NCBI GenBank assembly: GCA_026874595.1
Contig: CM049309.1
Location: forward strand, 37,835,079 to 37,899,078
Length of the DNA stretch: 64,000 nt
Source of the DNA: Sipunculus nudus
Taxonomy: Eukaryota > Annelida > Sipuncula > Golfingiida > Sipunculidae
Direction of reading: 5' to 3'
Part shown: one piece after another, positions 47,269-61,000 of the stretch
Position numbering within the stretch: position 1 is the first letter of the stretch
How the letters are laid out: each line of letters opens with the position of its first letter
Translations under genes and position numbers: made by a program
The notes under the pieces: generated by a model
What the model was told of the DNA's origin: nothing
What the model saw: only the letters and a program-made list of their open reading frames with translations
Database searches by the model: none

Positions 47269-48219
47269 GTCACTAGAGATACGATCGGAATACGAACTGC
47301 CCACTACTGAACATTTGAGGAATCGCAGGACAAGCGTGACAAGAACGTGCGACCGCGGAGGTCGTGGCTGATCACTGGGTACAAAATCGGTCGCAGGTGG
47401 TGTTTGAACATGTTCAAAATCCAGTAGCGACTGATTTGTAAATTTGAGGTCGCAGGAGCTCGCAAGAAGGTTGTACCACCAGCTTTTGGTCATCAGTCGT
47501 GCATCAGCGTGCAACAACTTGTTGAAAGATTGGTCGTGCCACTGCTTGTGCCACCTCGCGATTTGTGGCACCACTGGTCGTACGACCTTTAGATCAGAAT
47601 TGCGACTTGCCAAGATCTCTCCCGACTTGTGGCACGACCATACGACTGGTCGTGCTATCATCTCGGCAAACGTTACAAAATTGTTGGGATCTAGGGCTAA
47701 GCTCAGTCAGCCGTATTTGCCTCCAATTGTCAGTATGGATAAGCTGATGTCACCCTTTAGACTCGAGTTTATGCTGGTTCGGCTACAGCTTGAGCAACAA
47801 CAACAGCTTGGCGCTATTGCCGCCGCTGCACTTCTGCATATCACTGTTCTGTACAGGATCTAGCGAACGAAAGGCTAGGGCTGATATCGGGCCCAGAAAT
47901 ATATATCCATACGATCGGTGGCACGACCAGTTGAACGACTAGTCGCAGGTCATTACGAAGTTGTACGATTGGTCGCTGGTTACTAAGACTTGTCGTACGA
48001 TCAATATTAATCCCAACGACCTGTCGCACGACTGATCTTGCGACCGCTCGTCACTAGTTCTGGTTAATCGTGCCACCGAGCGTGCCATCTGTCGTACGAT
48101 TACCTACCACAAGTATCAACTACTCACGACCATTTCAGAATCAGGACAAATTGTGGTCGTGCGACTACCTGATGTGGGCCAATCGCACGATTTAACAGTC
48201 GTACGATTTAAGTGTCACT
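47269..48219. mobile_element. Inverted-repeat element rich in GTCGTACGAC words
   Basis: The left end GTCACTAGAGATACGATC and the right end, reversed, AGTGACACTTAAATCGTACG are imperfect TIRs. Both halves are packed with GGTCGTACGAC, TCGCACGAC and TCGTGCCAC words in both orientations, so the whole can fold on itself. In the middle (47735-47863) is a short + strand frame starting MDKLMSPFRLEF with QLEQQQQ and IAAAALL, possibly the start of a transposase ORF. No catalytic domain follows. Confidence 0.5.
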
Positions 48220-48229
48220 GGGCTCACTG

Positions 48230-49810
48230 ATGCATGGATCAGCAGGGACATGTTCTATATTTTATACTCTCAACAGTTGATTTTATTAAATTATTGTATC
48301 CCCAGGCAAAGTCGGTGGATAGTATGGTTTAGGCACGGTCGCGCTACCGCCGCCGCCGCAGAGATTTCTTTCAGGCGAAATAACTATATATTCCATAGAT
48401 CTTTACCAAACTTTACATGCCCCACTGGGCACCTCAGGCGACTTATTAAGATACATTGGGAGGTTTATTATAAACATGTTAGGATGTCGTGAGAACGCTG
48501 ACCACTTACTGAGCTAAAGCCATGCAGGGGCATCAATACAGAGGGACAGGGTATATATCCCCCGTGTTTTAGCAATGGGGGAATGGCCAATGTAAGCATC
48601 CCCCTCCTACATAGATGTATGCATACACATGAACGTCATAAACCACCAAGGAAGGGTAAATACAATTAAAGGTATGGTGGCAAGCCGGAACGAACGCCAT
48701 GATTAATATCTAATCTATATTTTGTTCTGTGAGGCGTTATCGCCAATTACGGTATTTACTTACACCGAATCTCCCTGGTTGTTCGGTGGATTGATTGCAA
48801 ATCTAAACGGCAAACTTTTCAGCTATATTGGGTAAACATCAGTAAATAATTACTCATAATAAATTAAAAAGTATTTAATTAAATGATTAAAACTAAAAAA
48901 TATGTCCCCTGGAAATAAAAACAAGATGATTTTTTATTGTAGATCCCATAGAGGGGAAGGAAGCTTTAATCACATAGGCTAGATGGATATTAATGGCGAC
49001 ACGGATCATAGCCTGCTGATATTAAGAATAATCTGCATGGGTTCACCACTATATGATCCATTCAGGCCGAGTATATTGACGATGTAGAACTGAGACTGTA
49101 GTCGCATACAGGTCGAAGGATCTTTTTTTTCAAGATCAACCATGTAAAATCTCTTTATTTTTTAATATGAAAATTTTTTAATATATGTTGCCAAACTAAC
49201 TTATCCATAACGAAGTCAAACTTTATGTAACATGTTCAGTTTTCTTCCCTCTTTTCCCGTTCTGATTAAGCCTTAAAGCTCTATTTTATTATTAACTATA
49301 ATAATCTATTGTCTTTATCGTTAGATTTATCTTGAATCAAATAGTACAGGTTTTGGAACTGAAACCACTTATCTCTCCTCATCTCGAAATTGATCCTGGA
49401 TTCGGCCAAGAAATAATTCCCCATGCATATAGCCTTTCTTTCAGAAATTCCGCAGAAGATCACACATGCTTCAGCAAAATCATGGAGGAGGCGACTGGAA
49501 GTCAAGGTAGGGTTCAGAGTTGTGGTTGATTCTGAAATCCGATGAGAGCACAGATCAAATTGATTTCTTGAATAAATAAGTATAAATCCAAGCTCTGACT
49601 GATCTCCTATACTGATCTGTACAGGATAACGCCAAGTATATTTCTTGGGTCTCCTCTATCCCCGGTCTACAGCAGGAATAGGAATGGTAACGTTATCACC
49701 AGGCTCTACAGCTTTGAAGTCCACGCTGCTACGCTTTAACATCCTCCCAGTTTGCAACAGTTGACCAGAACATTAAAAGCACGCCTCGTCGTGATCAGTT
49801 ATTATGCCAA
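48230..49810. other. Intergenic, no gene seen
   Basis: Begins with a GCCGCCGCCGC stretch near 48345, then AT-rich sequence. I recognise no coding, RNA or transposon signal. Confidence 0.4.
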
Positions 49811-49812
49811 CG

Positions 49813-50325
49813 GGGTGTTGCGGTGGGTTGATGTCATCAGAACGTGGCCGACTGGTCTCATCAGAGAGTGGAGGCGGGTTGGTGTCATCAGGACATGGCC
49901 GACTGGTCTCATCAGAGAGTGGCGGCGGGTTGATATCATCAGGGTGTGGCAGACTGGTCTCATCACAGAATGGCGGCGGGTTGGTGTCATCAGGGTGTGG
50001 TCGACTGGTCTCATCACAGAGCGGCGGCGGGTTCGTGTCATCAGGGTGTGGTCGACTGGTCACATCACAGAGTGGCGGCGTGTTGGTGTCATCAGGGTGT
50101 GGTCGACTGGTCACATCACAGAGTGGCGGCGTGTTGGTGTCATCAGGGTGTGGCAGACTGGTCACATCAGAGAGTGGCGGCGGGTTGGTGTCATCAGGGT
50201 GTGGCCGACTGGTCACATCACATAATGGCGGCGGGTTGGTGTCATCAGGGTGTGGCCGACTGGTCTCATCACAGAGTGGAGGCGGGTTGGTGTCATCAGG
50301 AAGTGGCCTACTGGTCTCAGACTGG
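49813..50325. repeat. 51 bp minisatellite, ~10 units
   Basis: The unit is close to GGCGGCGGGTTGGTGTCATC, AGGGTGTGGCCGACTGGTC and ATCACAGAGT, and repeats about ten times with few changes. Because 51 is a multiple of three and the unit lacks stops, several frames on both strands stay open (for example a 17-residue repeat with GGGLVSSGCGRLVSS on +, and PHPDDTNPPPL on -). GC-rich composition contrasts with its surroundings. Confidence 0.92.
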
Positions 50326-50879
50326 TTTTGTCCCTGAAAACAGTATGTGTGTGTATTTGTTTATAAGAAAAAGATTTCCTAACTGGGTAAGCTTTCCTAC
50401 GTTTGGTTGTCACACCACAACCTCGAAGACAAATTTATGCCAATGGCTAAAGCGAAAACGCATATAATGATGTTTAAATTGTTTTCTCTGTGGATTTATC
50501 AATTATTGCCTATTGATTCAATTCTCGTTTCGAATTTTGCTAAAAGACTTTGTTCTGTTTGACAGGAATAGCTACTAAACGTTTTCCTCCAAAATGATGC
50601 TAATATGAACATTATTTTTATCCTAAAATTTATTTTGGAAAAAGTAATCTTTTTCAAGTATGACTGCACTAATATCTGACGCAGGATATAAAATGACTTT
50701 GTCTGTTTGCCAAAAGTCGTCTGCTTCATCGTGTATATTCTTGATCTGTCTTCCGGTTTAAAAAATGTGACCCTGAACGTAAATATTGAAATTAGTCGAT
50801 TTTCGATTAAGAACTGCCTCTGCAATGATGCATCAGTTATCCGATGGTTTGTTGCAGCCTTACTTTTGTTAACTCTCTA

Positions 50880-51370
50880 CAGATTTCCATATTTTACGGT
50901 TGTTACGCACATTTTTGTAATAGTTTTGGTTGTCACACACATTTTTTGTGAAAGTGCCACATACATTTTTGTAATATTGTTGTATGTCACACAATTTTTT
51001 TGTAATGTTTTTGTATGTCACATACATTTTTGTAATATTTTTGGTTGTCAAACATTTTTGTTATATTTTTGTATGTCACACATTTTTTGTGATAGTTTAG
51101 GTTGTCTAAGACATTTTTGTAATAGTTTAGGTTGTCACACTAACTTTTGTAATATTTTTGGTTGTAATACCCATTTTTGTAATATTTTTTGTATGTCACA
51201 CATTTTTTGTAAAGTTTTTGTTTTCGCACACTTTTTAGTAATATTTTTGGTTTTTACACAAACTTTTTGTCATATTTTTGTATGGCACACTTTTTTGTAA
51301 AGTTTTGGTTGTCACACACAGTTTTGTTATATTGTTGGTTGTTTACACATTTATTTAATATGCTTGTTGT
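50880..51370. repeat. ~30 bp degenerate minisatellite
   Basis: Repeats of TTTTTGTAATATTTTTGG and TTGTCACACAC for about 490 bp, roughly sixteen diverged units. The long open frame on + rich in CHIF/FCNIF is a by-product. Confidence 0.85.
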
Positions 51371-51709
51371 CACATTTTCATATGTACCACGACCTTATGT
51401 TTTGTATATACAAACGTACACATGAGTGTGTCACGGCTGTAAATGTGAATAAATGTTCATGATCGGGATCGGAGACATATAGCTAATCGTTAATTTCCTA
51501 TTATTTAATGAAACGCCATCATCAACCAAGTGTAAATTATGCAATGGCCGCACAACTTAAGACACATGCGTGCTACGGGCGTCATCTAGATATGGAGAAC
51601 GGTACTAGATACGCCCTTGTCATGCGGCGTTGGCATGACATTGATCTTGACGCCCTACTAGTGGCGTTAATTTATCTTCCGGGGCGGGGGGACTCATTGA
51701 TACACACAC

Positions 51710-51711
<2 letters not shown>

Positions 51712-51763
<52 letters not shown>
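51712..51763. repeat. (TA)n microsatellite
   Basis: About 52 bp of TA repeats just outside the start of the gene C flank duplication. Confidence 0.95.
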
Positions 51764-51766
<3 letters not shown>

Positions 51767-52369
51767 GTATTAGCGTCTGTATGGAATTTTTCAAATATAA
51801 ATACTTAATCACATTTCAAATATTTTACAATTAAGTATTATGGTTAAAGAAATTAAGTTATTATGTTTCCTGTATATGTTAATTCTTAACCAGGTTTAGA
51901 TATAATATTTCATATAATATAACCGGACCCTTCCCCTCTTTTTCAGCAGCAGCAGACTAATTACCTGACCTGGGGATTTTTTTTAGGTTTTGTCATTAGT
52001 CCCCCTGCAAATATCAGCAGAAAATTTCACTGGTATGAATGCAGGTGGGACCGATTTCGTTCGCCATACCTATATGTCGCCCCTGTGTGCAGGCTGCATT
52101 AATTGCAATATCATACATAGATAAATTATAATACGCGACGAAGGAATACATCATTGACTGACTACTTAGTGGAAGGCACCCCAGTTTCCTTTACGAGAAT
52201 TAAAAAATAAATAAATATACGATGTCAAAAGAATAGAGTAATTTAACTAATTAAAATTATATAAGTATGTAGAAATTATAATTTTATGACAAATTGGGGT
52301 TAGGCTCGCCTGCAAATATAAAGAAAACTGTTTTAGACTTTTTGACAGTGCTGTGAAAATAGGGTCTAA

Positions 52370-53545
52370 AAAACTTGTTTGCGACCAAAGAAGGATCAAG
52401 AAGTGACAATGCTTGATTTGGTATGCGTTGCTTCATGATAATTTTTTTGCTTGCCGGCAATCGAAGATTTCTGAAAGCATGTTGGTCAGTTACGTATGTC
52501 TGTATGGTTTGTTTGTCAGTACTCTGCTGGCCACAATTTTGCAATTCGCTTTTAAACGTTTACAGTAGATAAGCGATCAAAAGTCCCGGAAGACTTTTTG
52601 GTCAACATAGGTCAAAAGTCAAGGTCAAGGTCATCGAAAAACGTCGAAATTGTATTTTCATCATAACTTTGTAAATATTGATCCTATCTTAGGCTTAGGC
52701 TCATTTTCTTCCACTGCGTTTTCTACATAAGATGGTCTTCTCATCATTTCTCAACTTTGTGTCCATTTGATATTATGTCTGCCCGTCTGTCATTTGTCAT
52801 CAATTTCGCCTGCTTGCCGGCTCTGCGTATGATATATATCTACAGGCCACTGTTTAGCAGGAATCACTTTGTAACATAGACACATATCGTCTATCGGAAC
52901 GATTCTTGGAAGCTGTGTGTGTATTTTCAAATAAGTCAACGTTCAAGATCAAGGTCGTCAAAACACCTCAAAATCGTGTCGTAACTTTGTCAATATTGGT
53001 CCATTCTTTACAAACGATGGCACATTTTCTTCCTCTTTGCCTCCTTTATGACATGTTTAAGTTATCTGTCTTCAAATCTGGGTCAGAGATTTTCCTTCAC
53101 ATTTTGTCGAAAACAGTCACAGCCACATAAACAGTACCTCATTTTCGTCACTCTGCCCTCACTGACCTTGACCTTACTATAATTGTTTGTCTGAAATCCG
53201 GCAAGCTCGTGACTTCTGGTCGTCTTATTTGTTGGTCGAAGACACAATATGGAGAACTAATTGGCAACTCTACTGAAGTGATGTCGAGCTCTAAGTAAAT
53301 AGTCACCGACGGAACACATGCTACACACATTGTTTAGGCATACTCAGTTATATATGTCATAAAACTAATATAACAGCGTTACACGGAAGATATAATATTG
53401 TATGATATGAATCACGCTGATATATTCGGTTGCGTAATACTGCGTAATGTTCAACTTTACAGCGGAAATGTATAAATGTAGTTTTGCATTTCCGCTATAG
53501 ATGCATCCTACCATCATATCAAACTTTCATTAAATCACTTCCGTT
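52370..53545. other. Sequence present only in the gene C flank
   Basis: Relative to the gene B flank this is ~1.1 kb of extra DNA. It contains two copies of a phrase around TCAAGGTCAAGGTCATCGAAAA (52610) and TCAAGATCAAGGTCGTCAAAA (52935), each followed by TCGTAACTTTGTCAATATTG-like text, so it is itself a ~320 bp tandem repeat. No coding evidence. Confidence 0.5.
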
Positions 53546-54109
53546 TTGACATTTCTGAGGAACTTTTAACCTGCGTCTTAAATTGGACACCCGGCAATCT
53601 TTTTGTTATATGTTCGCTGTGATTGAGCACCCAATAACCTATTTCCTTATGAAATATGAATGGGATCGGGATTTAGATTCTCGATTTAGATTATGGATCT
53701 GCTGCTATGCAAATCACTAAGCTTTATGATTTCATTGGCATGCGAAGTCATAATATACGCAGGGTAACAGGGTATTTGGGGGTTTCCAGGCTACATGTAC
53801 CAAAATTTCGTTTTTGTGTATTTTACATCATTTGTGACTCGCTACTTTTCTCGCAATAACGACAGACGAAATTACTTCCCACGACAGTTGTTCTTTAATA
53901 TTGGGAGAATCGTCTGATGAGGTACCGACATCCCGGGCAAACGATGACCGAATGAAAAGATTATTTCGTTCAAAACACCACTCCATTTAATGAAAGTTGC
54001 AACTGATTTTATTTATTATTAAAATATACATGAATATAAAAGGCACATGGTTATCTTCATGGAAAGCTTATTTACTTTAAATTAATATGCGTGTAACATA
54101 TTGCAAAAT

Positions 54110-54830
54110 ACATGTAATGAATAAGACAACAAGACCAAATTGATGTCCAGCTGATTTTATCAGAAATTTTGAGATGATATTAAAAATTACTTTATCATTT
54201 CATTAAAATGTTCATTTTCCAATGGTATTTTACCGCTTTCTATACGACAAGGTATTATCTGTCACATTCCTAAAAAGGAACAGATTCTCTTATATTAAAG
54301 AACTGGCGTCCTCTCTCTCTCTCTACTAAACACTTATTATAAACTAATTGCTCAAACATTGGCTAATAGAAGCAGAACAACACTAAACTTATTATTATTA
54401 TGATCACAATGGTTTCAAGAAAAACAGAACTATTGGAGAAAATATTAAAAAAATTACAGCTGTATTTGCGTTTTCATATAAACATAAAATAAAAAAGTTA
54501 CCTGATATTAATAGATTTTGAAAAAGCTTTTGACATTTTTGGAATGGACTCATTCAAAATACACCACAAATGTTAAACGTTGGACAGATGTGTTATAAAT
54601 AGGAGATGGGCTACTTCAAACTTTCTCTAAATCAAGGTGTTAGGCAAGTCAGTCCATTGTCACCCCATCTGTTTATACTTGCCTCAGAAATAATAGTTGT
54701 TAAAGTAAGAAATTAAAAGTGTAAATATAGGAGGAATTGAACACAAATTGATTCAGTATTCAGAGGACACAGCTGGTACCAATACGGGAGGCACTTACGC
54801 TGTAAAGAACTGCTAGAATTTATTTAGAGA
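54110..54830 (+). pseudogene. LINE reverse-transcriptase relic (3' of gene C)
   Basis: Paralogous to 28490-29170. This copy keeps a middle part missing there (KNWRP, a YYKLIAQTLANR-like stretch, HNGFKKNRTIGENI-like) but is equally full of stops and shifts. Presence in both flanks shows that the LINE was inserted before the B/C duplication. Confidence 0.75.
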
Positions 54831-54932
54831 AAAAAAAATATTTGGATAAAAAGTTAATGTAGAGAAAACACCTTTTCCTAATAAGAAAATTAAGAATGGC
54901 TAGGTCTTAAATGGTGCGCTGAACGCCTAAAA

Positions 54933-54935
<3 letters not shown>

Positions 54936-55005
<70 letters not shown>
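54936..55005. repeat. (TA)n microsatellite (3' of gene C)
   Basis: About 70 bp of TA repeats ending ~40 bp downstream of the gene C stop codon, so probably within its 3' UTR. The gene B copy has no such tract at this place. Confidence 0.95.
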
Positions 55006-55008
<3 letters not shown>

Positions 55009-55042
55009 ATGCCTGTCCATCGTGAAGTTTGATTTCGCATCA

Positions 55043-58000
55043 TCAACGGTCTACGGTTCGTTCCTTGACTTTCAGGTAAATTCCATTCTTTGCCTTCAGC
55101 ACAAGTTGCTGACTCGGTATTGGCTCTTCCTGTTCTTCAAATTCAAAGTGTTTCAGCAAGAGGGCAGCACTTGTCTTCAGCTCACTCAGGGCGAAATTTT
55201 GCCCGATGCAGTTTCTGATAACCAAAATTAAAAATAATAAAAATTAGGAGTGACCATACCGCTGTCAGTGATTGTGTCTGTGATATGAATTGATCTGCAA
55301 GGCTGACAGGCCGAGATTTATGAAATATTCAACATTCATTATTTTACCTCTTGTGTCACACTGCGCAGAATTGGACTTACAAGAGTATTACTTTGTTGGT
55401 TTGAGTTTGTGGGCTTTTGAAATACACCACCGGCGTAAGTATTAATTCAGACAAGAGGGTTATGAAGTCCGTCCAAATATGTTAGATAAGAATACCCAGG
55501 CAAATTACATAAACATAGATGACTTTTTGGTAGGACTTTACGGAATAAATAATATATTGTAAGCATTGCGCACATGAAATACAAAGAGAAGGTGTTTTCT
55601 TGAAATGTAACTCATTTCGATTATAAGGTTTGACAGTTACGACAAGTAGTCTTGACCGTCACACAGTGCCCAAACAGAAGAGATACGTTTTGAGTAGAAA
55701 CGACCTTTGGCGGAAGACTGGAGGTTTGACAGTTGAGACAAGTAAAACCCCGGCCGTCCCGCAAGAGGTTCGTTTTAGGTAGAAACGACCTCTGGCGGAG
55801 GAGTGCTTTCATGTGACAACGTTACGCCCTGCTTATACTTAATGACAATAAATTAAATCAATATTCTAATAAATGAGTAAGAAAACACTAATAAGGGATC
55901 CGTCTGACTTACCGTGGTCCGGCGGCAAAAGGCACAAACGCATGAGGAGAACGGCCTGTAGAATTTTCTGCGGTGAACCTGAGGGGGTCGTACTTCCCAG
56001 GATCCTTCCAGACGTCGGCATTGTGGTGCAGGGAGAAGATGTTCATAATCACCCATGTACCTTCAATTTACAGAATCCATTATATAGTCTCCAATCTCGA
56101 AAGTAACACCTTACACTTTCATTATGAAGGCGGTGGTATGATGATATAGTTTCATCCCCTCAGGTCCACCTGTTTTTTCTATGAACACTTTTATAAGTTA
56201 CATTTCAAGGTAAACAACTAGTGTGTACAATAGAGATTTAACAGAATTTTTTAACAATATGAGAAGTCAGTCTAAATTTTACAACATATCAGACCCTCTT
56301 ATGGCGGTCAAGGTCATTGGTCACATGCAAAAACAGCCTTAATTGACAGCTACTGATTGGACGATGTCATGTTAACATTCTCAAAATATAACCAGCTTAA
56401 ACAAATATGGCTACTTATGCAGGGACACATCTGATTTGCCAGATCATTGTGAAGAGACAAAAAAGTTGTGAAAATGAACTGGAGATTTGTTGTAAAATTC
56501 TTAATTGCCATATTAGGTTGTCACTTCCACATGTAGTTTTCCAGGAAATTATTGAAAAATATAATCTTTTAAGAAATTTATCTCCAAAAAAAAACAGATG
56601 AACAGCAGGTGGTGAGACGGACTAAAATAGTTTTCGGGGCAAAAAGCAACTGGACATCTTGGAACATCCGGGTACATTTATTACCAATTTTTCAAAGCTT
56701 TCACAGGAGTCATACATATGATGCTATTTTATTATCAATAGCTTTCCTATCCTCATAACAGATGGATAAATTACATATGCAGAATAAAGTCAAAATGCTG
56801 TACGGCGGAAGTGTGTTACGCGAATCGACGACGTCGAACAAGTCGTCTGAGGACAACAGACGTCACCGATTATCGGCATTCAGAAAAAAAAGAGCAGCGC
56901 AGGGGTGTAATATGACCATCATATTTTTTTTGCCTCTGACTGCATTAAATATGCATCAATTTTAGCGGGAATCAAACTTAGGTTAGATATTCTATTCATT
57001 AATATTTCTGTTGAGTGTCATCAAAATCCACCACATTCCTGCTAAGTTATTGTATTGCAGCATAACGTAGCTTGTTGTCCTCTGACCTAATTAAATATGT
57101 GTGGATTTTGCCTATAATCAAACTCGATCTGGTTAATCTATGGGTAATGTCTCAGAACATCAGTGTACTAAGTCTAACAGGACTATTTTCACTAGCAATG
57201 GAGCAATGAGCCCTACTAAATAAAAATTACCCGACTTTCCATGAACAAAGGTGGCCTGTGACCTGTACCTGTTACCATTTAAATTTTAAATAACAGATAT
57301 GAAATAGGAAAACAATAGGGTGAATGGAGCTTGAGTTGTAAAGAGTAATCCCAAAACTTTAACCTGAGGTAGGTGGGGATCTGTCAGAATTTTTTTCGTG
57401 TAGTGCTAGATTTTGGCCAAGAAATTAAAATATGGGAAAAGTTTTAATAGCTGTGCTGGGTATTGTCACTGTTTATCAGTATACCAAGTTTAATTAAACA
57501 GATTTAATTAGCAAAAACACTTTAACCGGACTTGATAATGAAAAATGGGGGCCTGTGACCTTGACCTTTGATCCCCAAATCATAGGGGAGGGAGATCCCT
57601 AACCTCCCATGCAATACAAATGTGAACCTAAAAAGCAATAGGGTAGCGGTTTCCTGAGTTATAGAGTTAACAAAAAAGTAAACCCCAGCATGGTTGGGAT
57701 GTGTACAAATTTTGTTCGTTCAGGGCTATTTACTGGCCAAGAAATTTAAATATGGGATGAATGTTAATAGTTGTGCTGGGTATTGTCAATGTTCATCAAT
57801 CTACTAAGTTAAATTGAAACATCTTCATAAGCAATGTAGCAATGAGCCTTAATAAATAACTTTAACCGGCCTTGTTCATGAAGAAAAGGGGCCTGTGACT
57901 TGGATTTTTGCCATTTTTTTCTCCCCGAATCATAAGAGGGATTCCTAACTACCTATACAAAACATATGTGTAATATGAAAGCAGTCGAGTAAGTGGTTGC

Positions 58001-61000
58001 CAAGTTAATCGAGTATCAAGCATTGAGTTCGAATAAGCTTATAGTTTTATCGTTATGTTCAACGACTTAACCTCTTCCATATTCCAATTTGCATTTAAGA
58101 CTCGAATGGTTCTTTTTGTCACAAATAAGAAATAAAAACTATCACCTTCTGGTACAATTACTCCGTTCGGTAACGTCAAGGGCGTGGTGGCTCTTCTTGA
58201 AATAATCGGAACAGTTGCATGTGTTCTCATGCTTTCCTTGAGACACATCGTCAGGTATTCAAAGTTTGACAGATCGCCCCTTGAGTCAAAACATCTACAT
58301 ATAGTATGCAAGGAAAATAAATAACATGTTGAGAAATTTGATTCAAATTGAATACAGAAAGGGGTTTGAGACCGAGATGTTATTACGCTAAAAGCCAAAT
58401 TGATGCATTTTACTTTTTGACTTTTTCGACAAATGACATAGTGAGTAAAAAAAACAATCATTATTGTAATCTTAATTGGATCCTTTATGTAATCTTAAAC
58501 TTTGTCAATTAAAAAAAGATGCTATAAATATATGTATTTTTTTGTAAAATAATACTACAAATGCCATTTATTATTAAGGTATTATCTATAATATACAATT
58601 ATACATTTTGGAGCAGGATGGCAAGCATATGGTTGATTTTGGTCTCGATAAAAAATGATATATGTTCCTTAAAATCAATAAATACTGCATTTTGTAATGT
58701 TGAAATATAAATATGGTATGAAGCAAGTTCAATAGAAGTCCCTGTCATTAGTACGGGAACCTACCACGTGACTTCATCCCGGTCTCCTAGGACATTTTCA
58801 ATTTCTTCGACACATTTCTTCTGGTGCTCGGGGTGACGGGCCATGTTATACAGAAACCATGACAACGCTGATAACAGAAAGGGAACGGGGATACACGTGG
58901 GTATAAACGATTACCCTACAAGTACGCTTGGTTAACAGATATCCGCTGGGATATTTTTATATATAATATAAAAGTTTAAAGCCATGTGTTCATTCCTGTG
59001 TTTAGGAACACATTTTAAAAAATAGAAAAGTAAAATCAGATTTTGACTGAAACACGACTTTTCCAGCATGCCTCCTGCCAGGAAGTGCTGCGCTCGTGAA
59101 GGATGTGGCCAACATTTTTTTAAAAATTCATTAACAGAACGACTGACCGAAATCTATATGAGAGGTAATTAATTCAGGTTCTCGGACAAGGACTATAAAA
59201 TGCTACTTTGTTTAACACAAGGGTTCTGCAATGCGTGTGGTACTTGAGAAAGACTGTACGACCAACAAGAGAAGTCGGTGTCACCAGGTCACGAAGGATA
59301 AATATCTTTGTTTTACCACTCGCTGTTGTGTCGTGCCCTTCAAACATAAAGGTGTCCACTTCATGTTGAATTTCTGTGTCAGTAAGACCACTGCCGTCAT
59401 TGTCCTGAAAAAAACCCATTTAGTTCTCATTTATTTTAGAAACACTCAAGAACACTTAAAGAGAAGAGAATACTTTTGAAGAATATTAAAAATTATCGAA
59501 TTCTCAATTTTAACATATACCTGAAACATGTGCCTTCAAATGTCTTTTCGTTATTTCACAACAAAAACAATTTTGTTACGCTGTGGCAGGATTACGGTGT
59601 AGATTTTCCGATGTTCATCTTATTGCTTTATAGCAAGACCCTCCAAAGAAAAAATATTACATTTACTTTAACAGTAGATCTAGATCGTAAAGATACACGG
59701 CTCTTGTAATATCATGTTCTTGGTAACATCAGTAAAGGCCATGCCTCACACCTACCTTGGCTTCCAGGAGTATGTCAAGGAAGTCCAGATATTTCTTTTT
59801 ATCAGTTTCATCTTCATTCTAAAATAGATCGTAATATGCACTAGTGGTGAGACAGAATACAATTTTTTTCTCCAGATTCGTGTCTCCTCATCCTTTAAGG
59901 AATTGTAACTGCGAAGATATTCTTATTCTCGAATATAGAATATTTCACATGATTATAGATAGAGCCAGGTAATCTGATATAGCTATAGATAAAACGGAAC
60001 ATGGTAAAGAGAAGACATTTAAAGACAGGAACCTTCATCTAAAATTAATTTGCAAGTTATGTCTGTGTGTCTGCCTTTATTTGAAACTATCTATTTCGGA
60101 TTCTGTATCGGACTCTTTTGTGTGATATACCCTCTTATTGCTGAATATGTGTGATGTACCTGACTTTGTTTCTGATTCTGTGTGTTATAAACCCGTGTGA
60201 TGTAGCTGTTTGACCTTTGTCCTCCCAATCCAGCGTGTGTTTTATGGAAATATTTTCTGTTCTGAGTGTGTGTATCAATGTGTTACCAAATTGCCATTTA
60301 TTTCTGTATCGGATCATGGGTGTCTGTTTCTTTTACCTGTTAAGCCTTATTTTTAGACTGTGTCATATGTATGGTTTTAATGCTGTTTTGGAGTTTTTTT
60401 GTGTTACCTGTATGGCTTTCATTCTGTTTTGTACTATTTGTGTAATAACTGTTTGCATGGCTTTTTATTTTGTTTTCGGCTATTTTTGTGTTACCTGTCT
60501 CGCTTTCTTTCTGTTTTAGACTATTTGGCTTTTTTCTGTTATGGACTATTTGTGGGTTACTTGTTTGGCTTTATTCTGTGTTAGGCTATTTGTGTGTTCC
60601 TGTTTGACTTTCTTGTTTATTTCTTTTACGGACTATTTCTTTGTTACTTGTTTGGTTTTCTTTTTGTTTCGGAGTATGTGTGTGTTACTTGTTTGGATAA
60701 CATTCACTGTTTGATTATATGTGTGTTACCTGTTTGGATTTCATTATGTATTGGACTATATGTGTTTTACCTTTTTAGCTTTCTTTCCGTTTTGAACTAT
60801 TTGAGTGTTACCTATTTGGCTTTCTTTTTGTTTTGGATTATGTGTGTTACCTGTTTGGATTTCATTAAGTTTTGGACCATTTGTGTATTACTTGTTTGGC
60901 TTTCATTGTGTAATGGTGTATATGTGTGTTTCTTGTTTGGCTTTCCTCCTGCTTTGGACTATTTGTGTATTACCTATTTGGCATTCTTTCTGTTTTTGAC

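Noticed and set aside
49813-50325. CRISPR array
   Set aside because: Repeats are contiguous without unique spacers, and this is an animal genome.
49804-50337. 177-codon Gly/Ser repeat protein on +
   Set aside because: A stop-free 51 bp unit explains it; no start context, splice signals or unique sequence of protein character around it.
50707-51300. 197-codon plus-strand frame rich in Phe, Cys and His
   Set aside because: Low-complexity ~30 bp tandem repeat of TTTTTGTAATATTTTTGG type.
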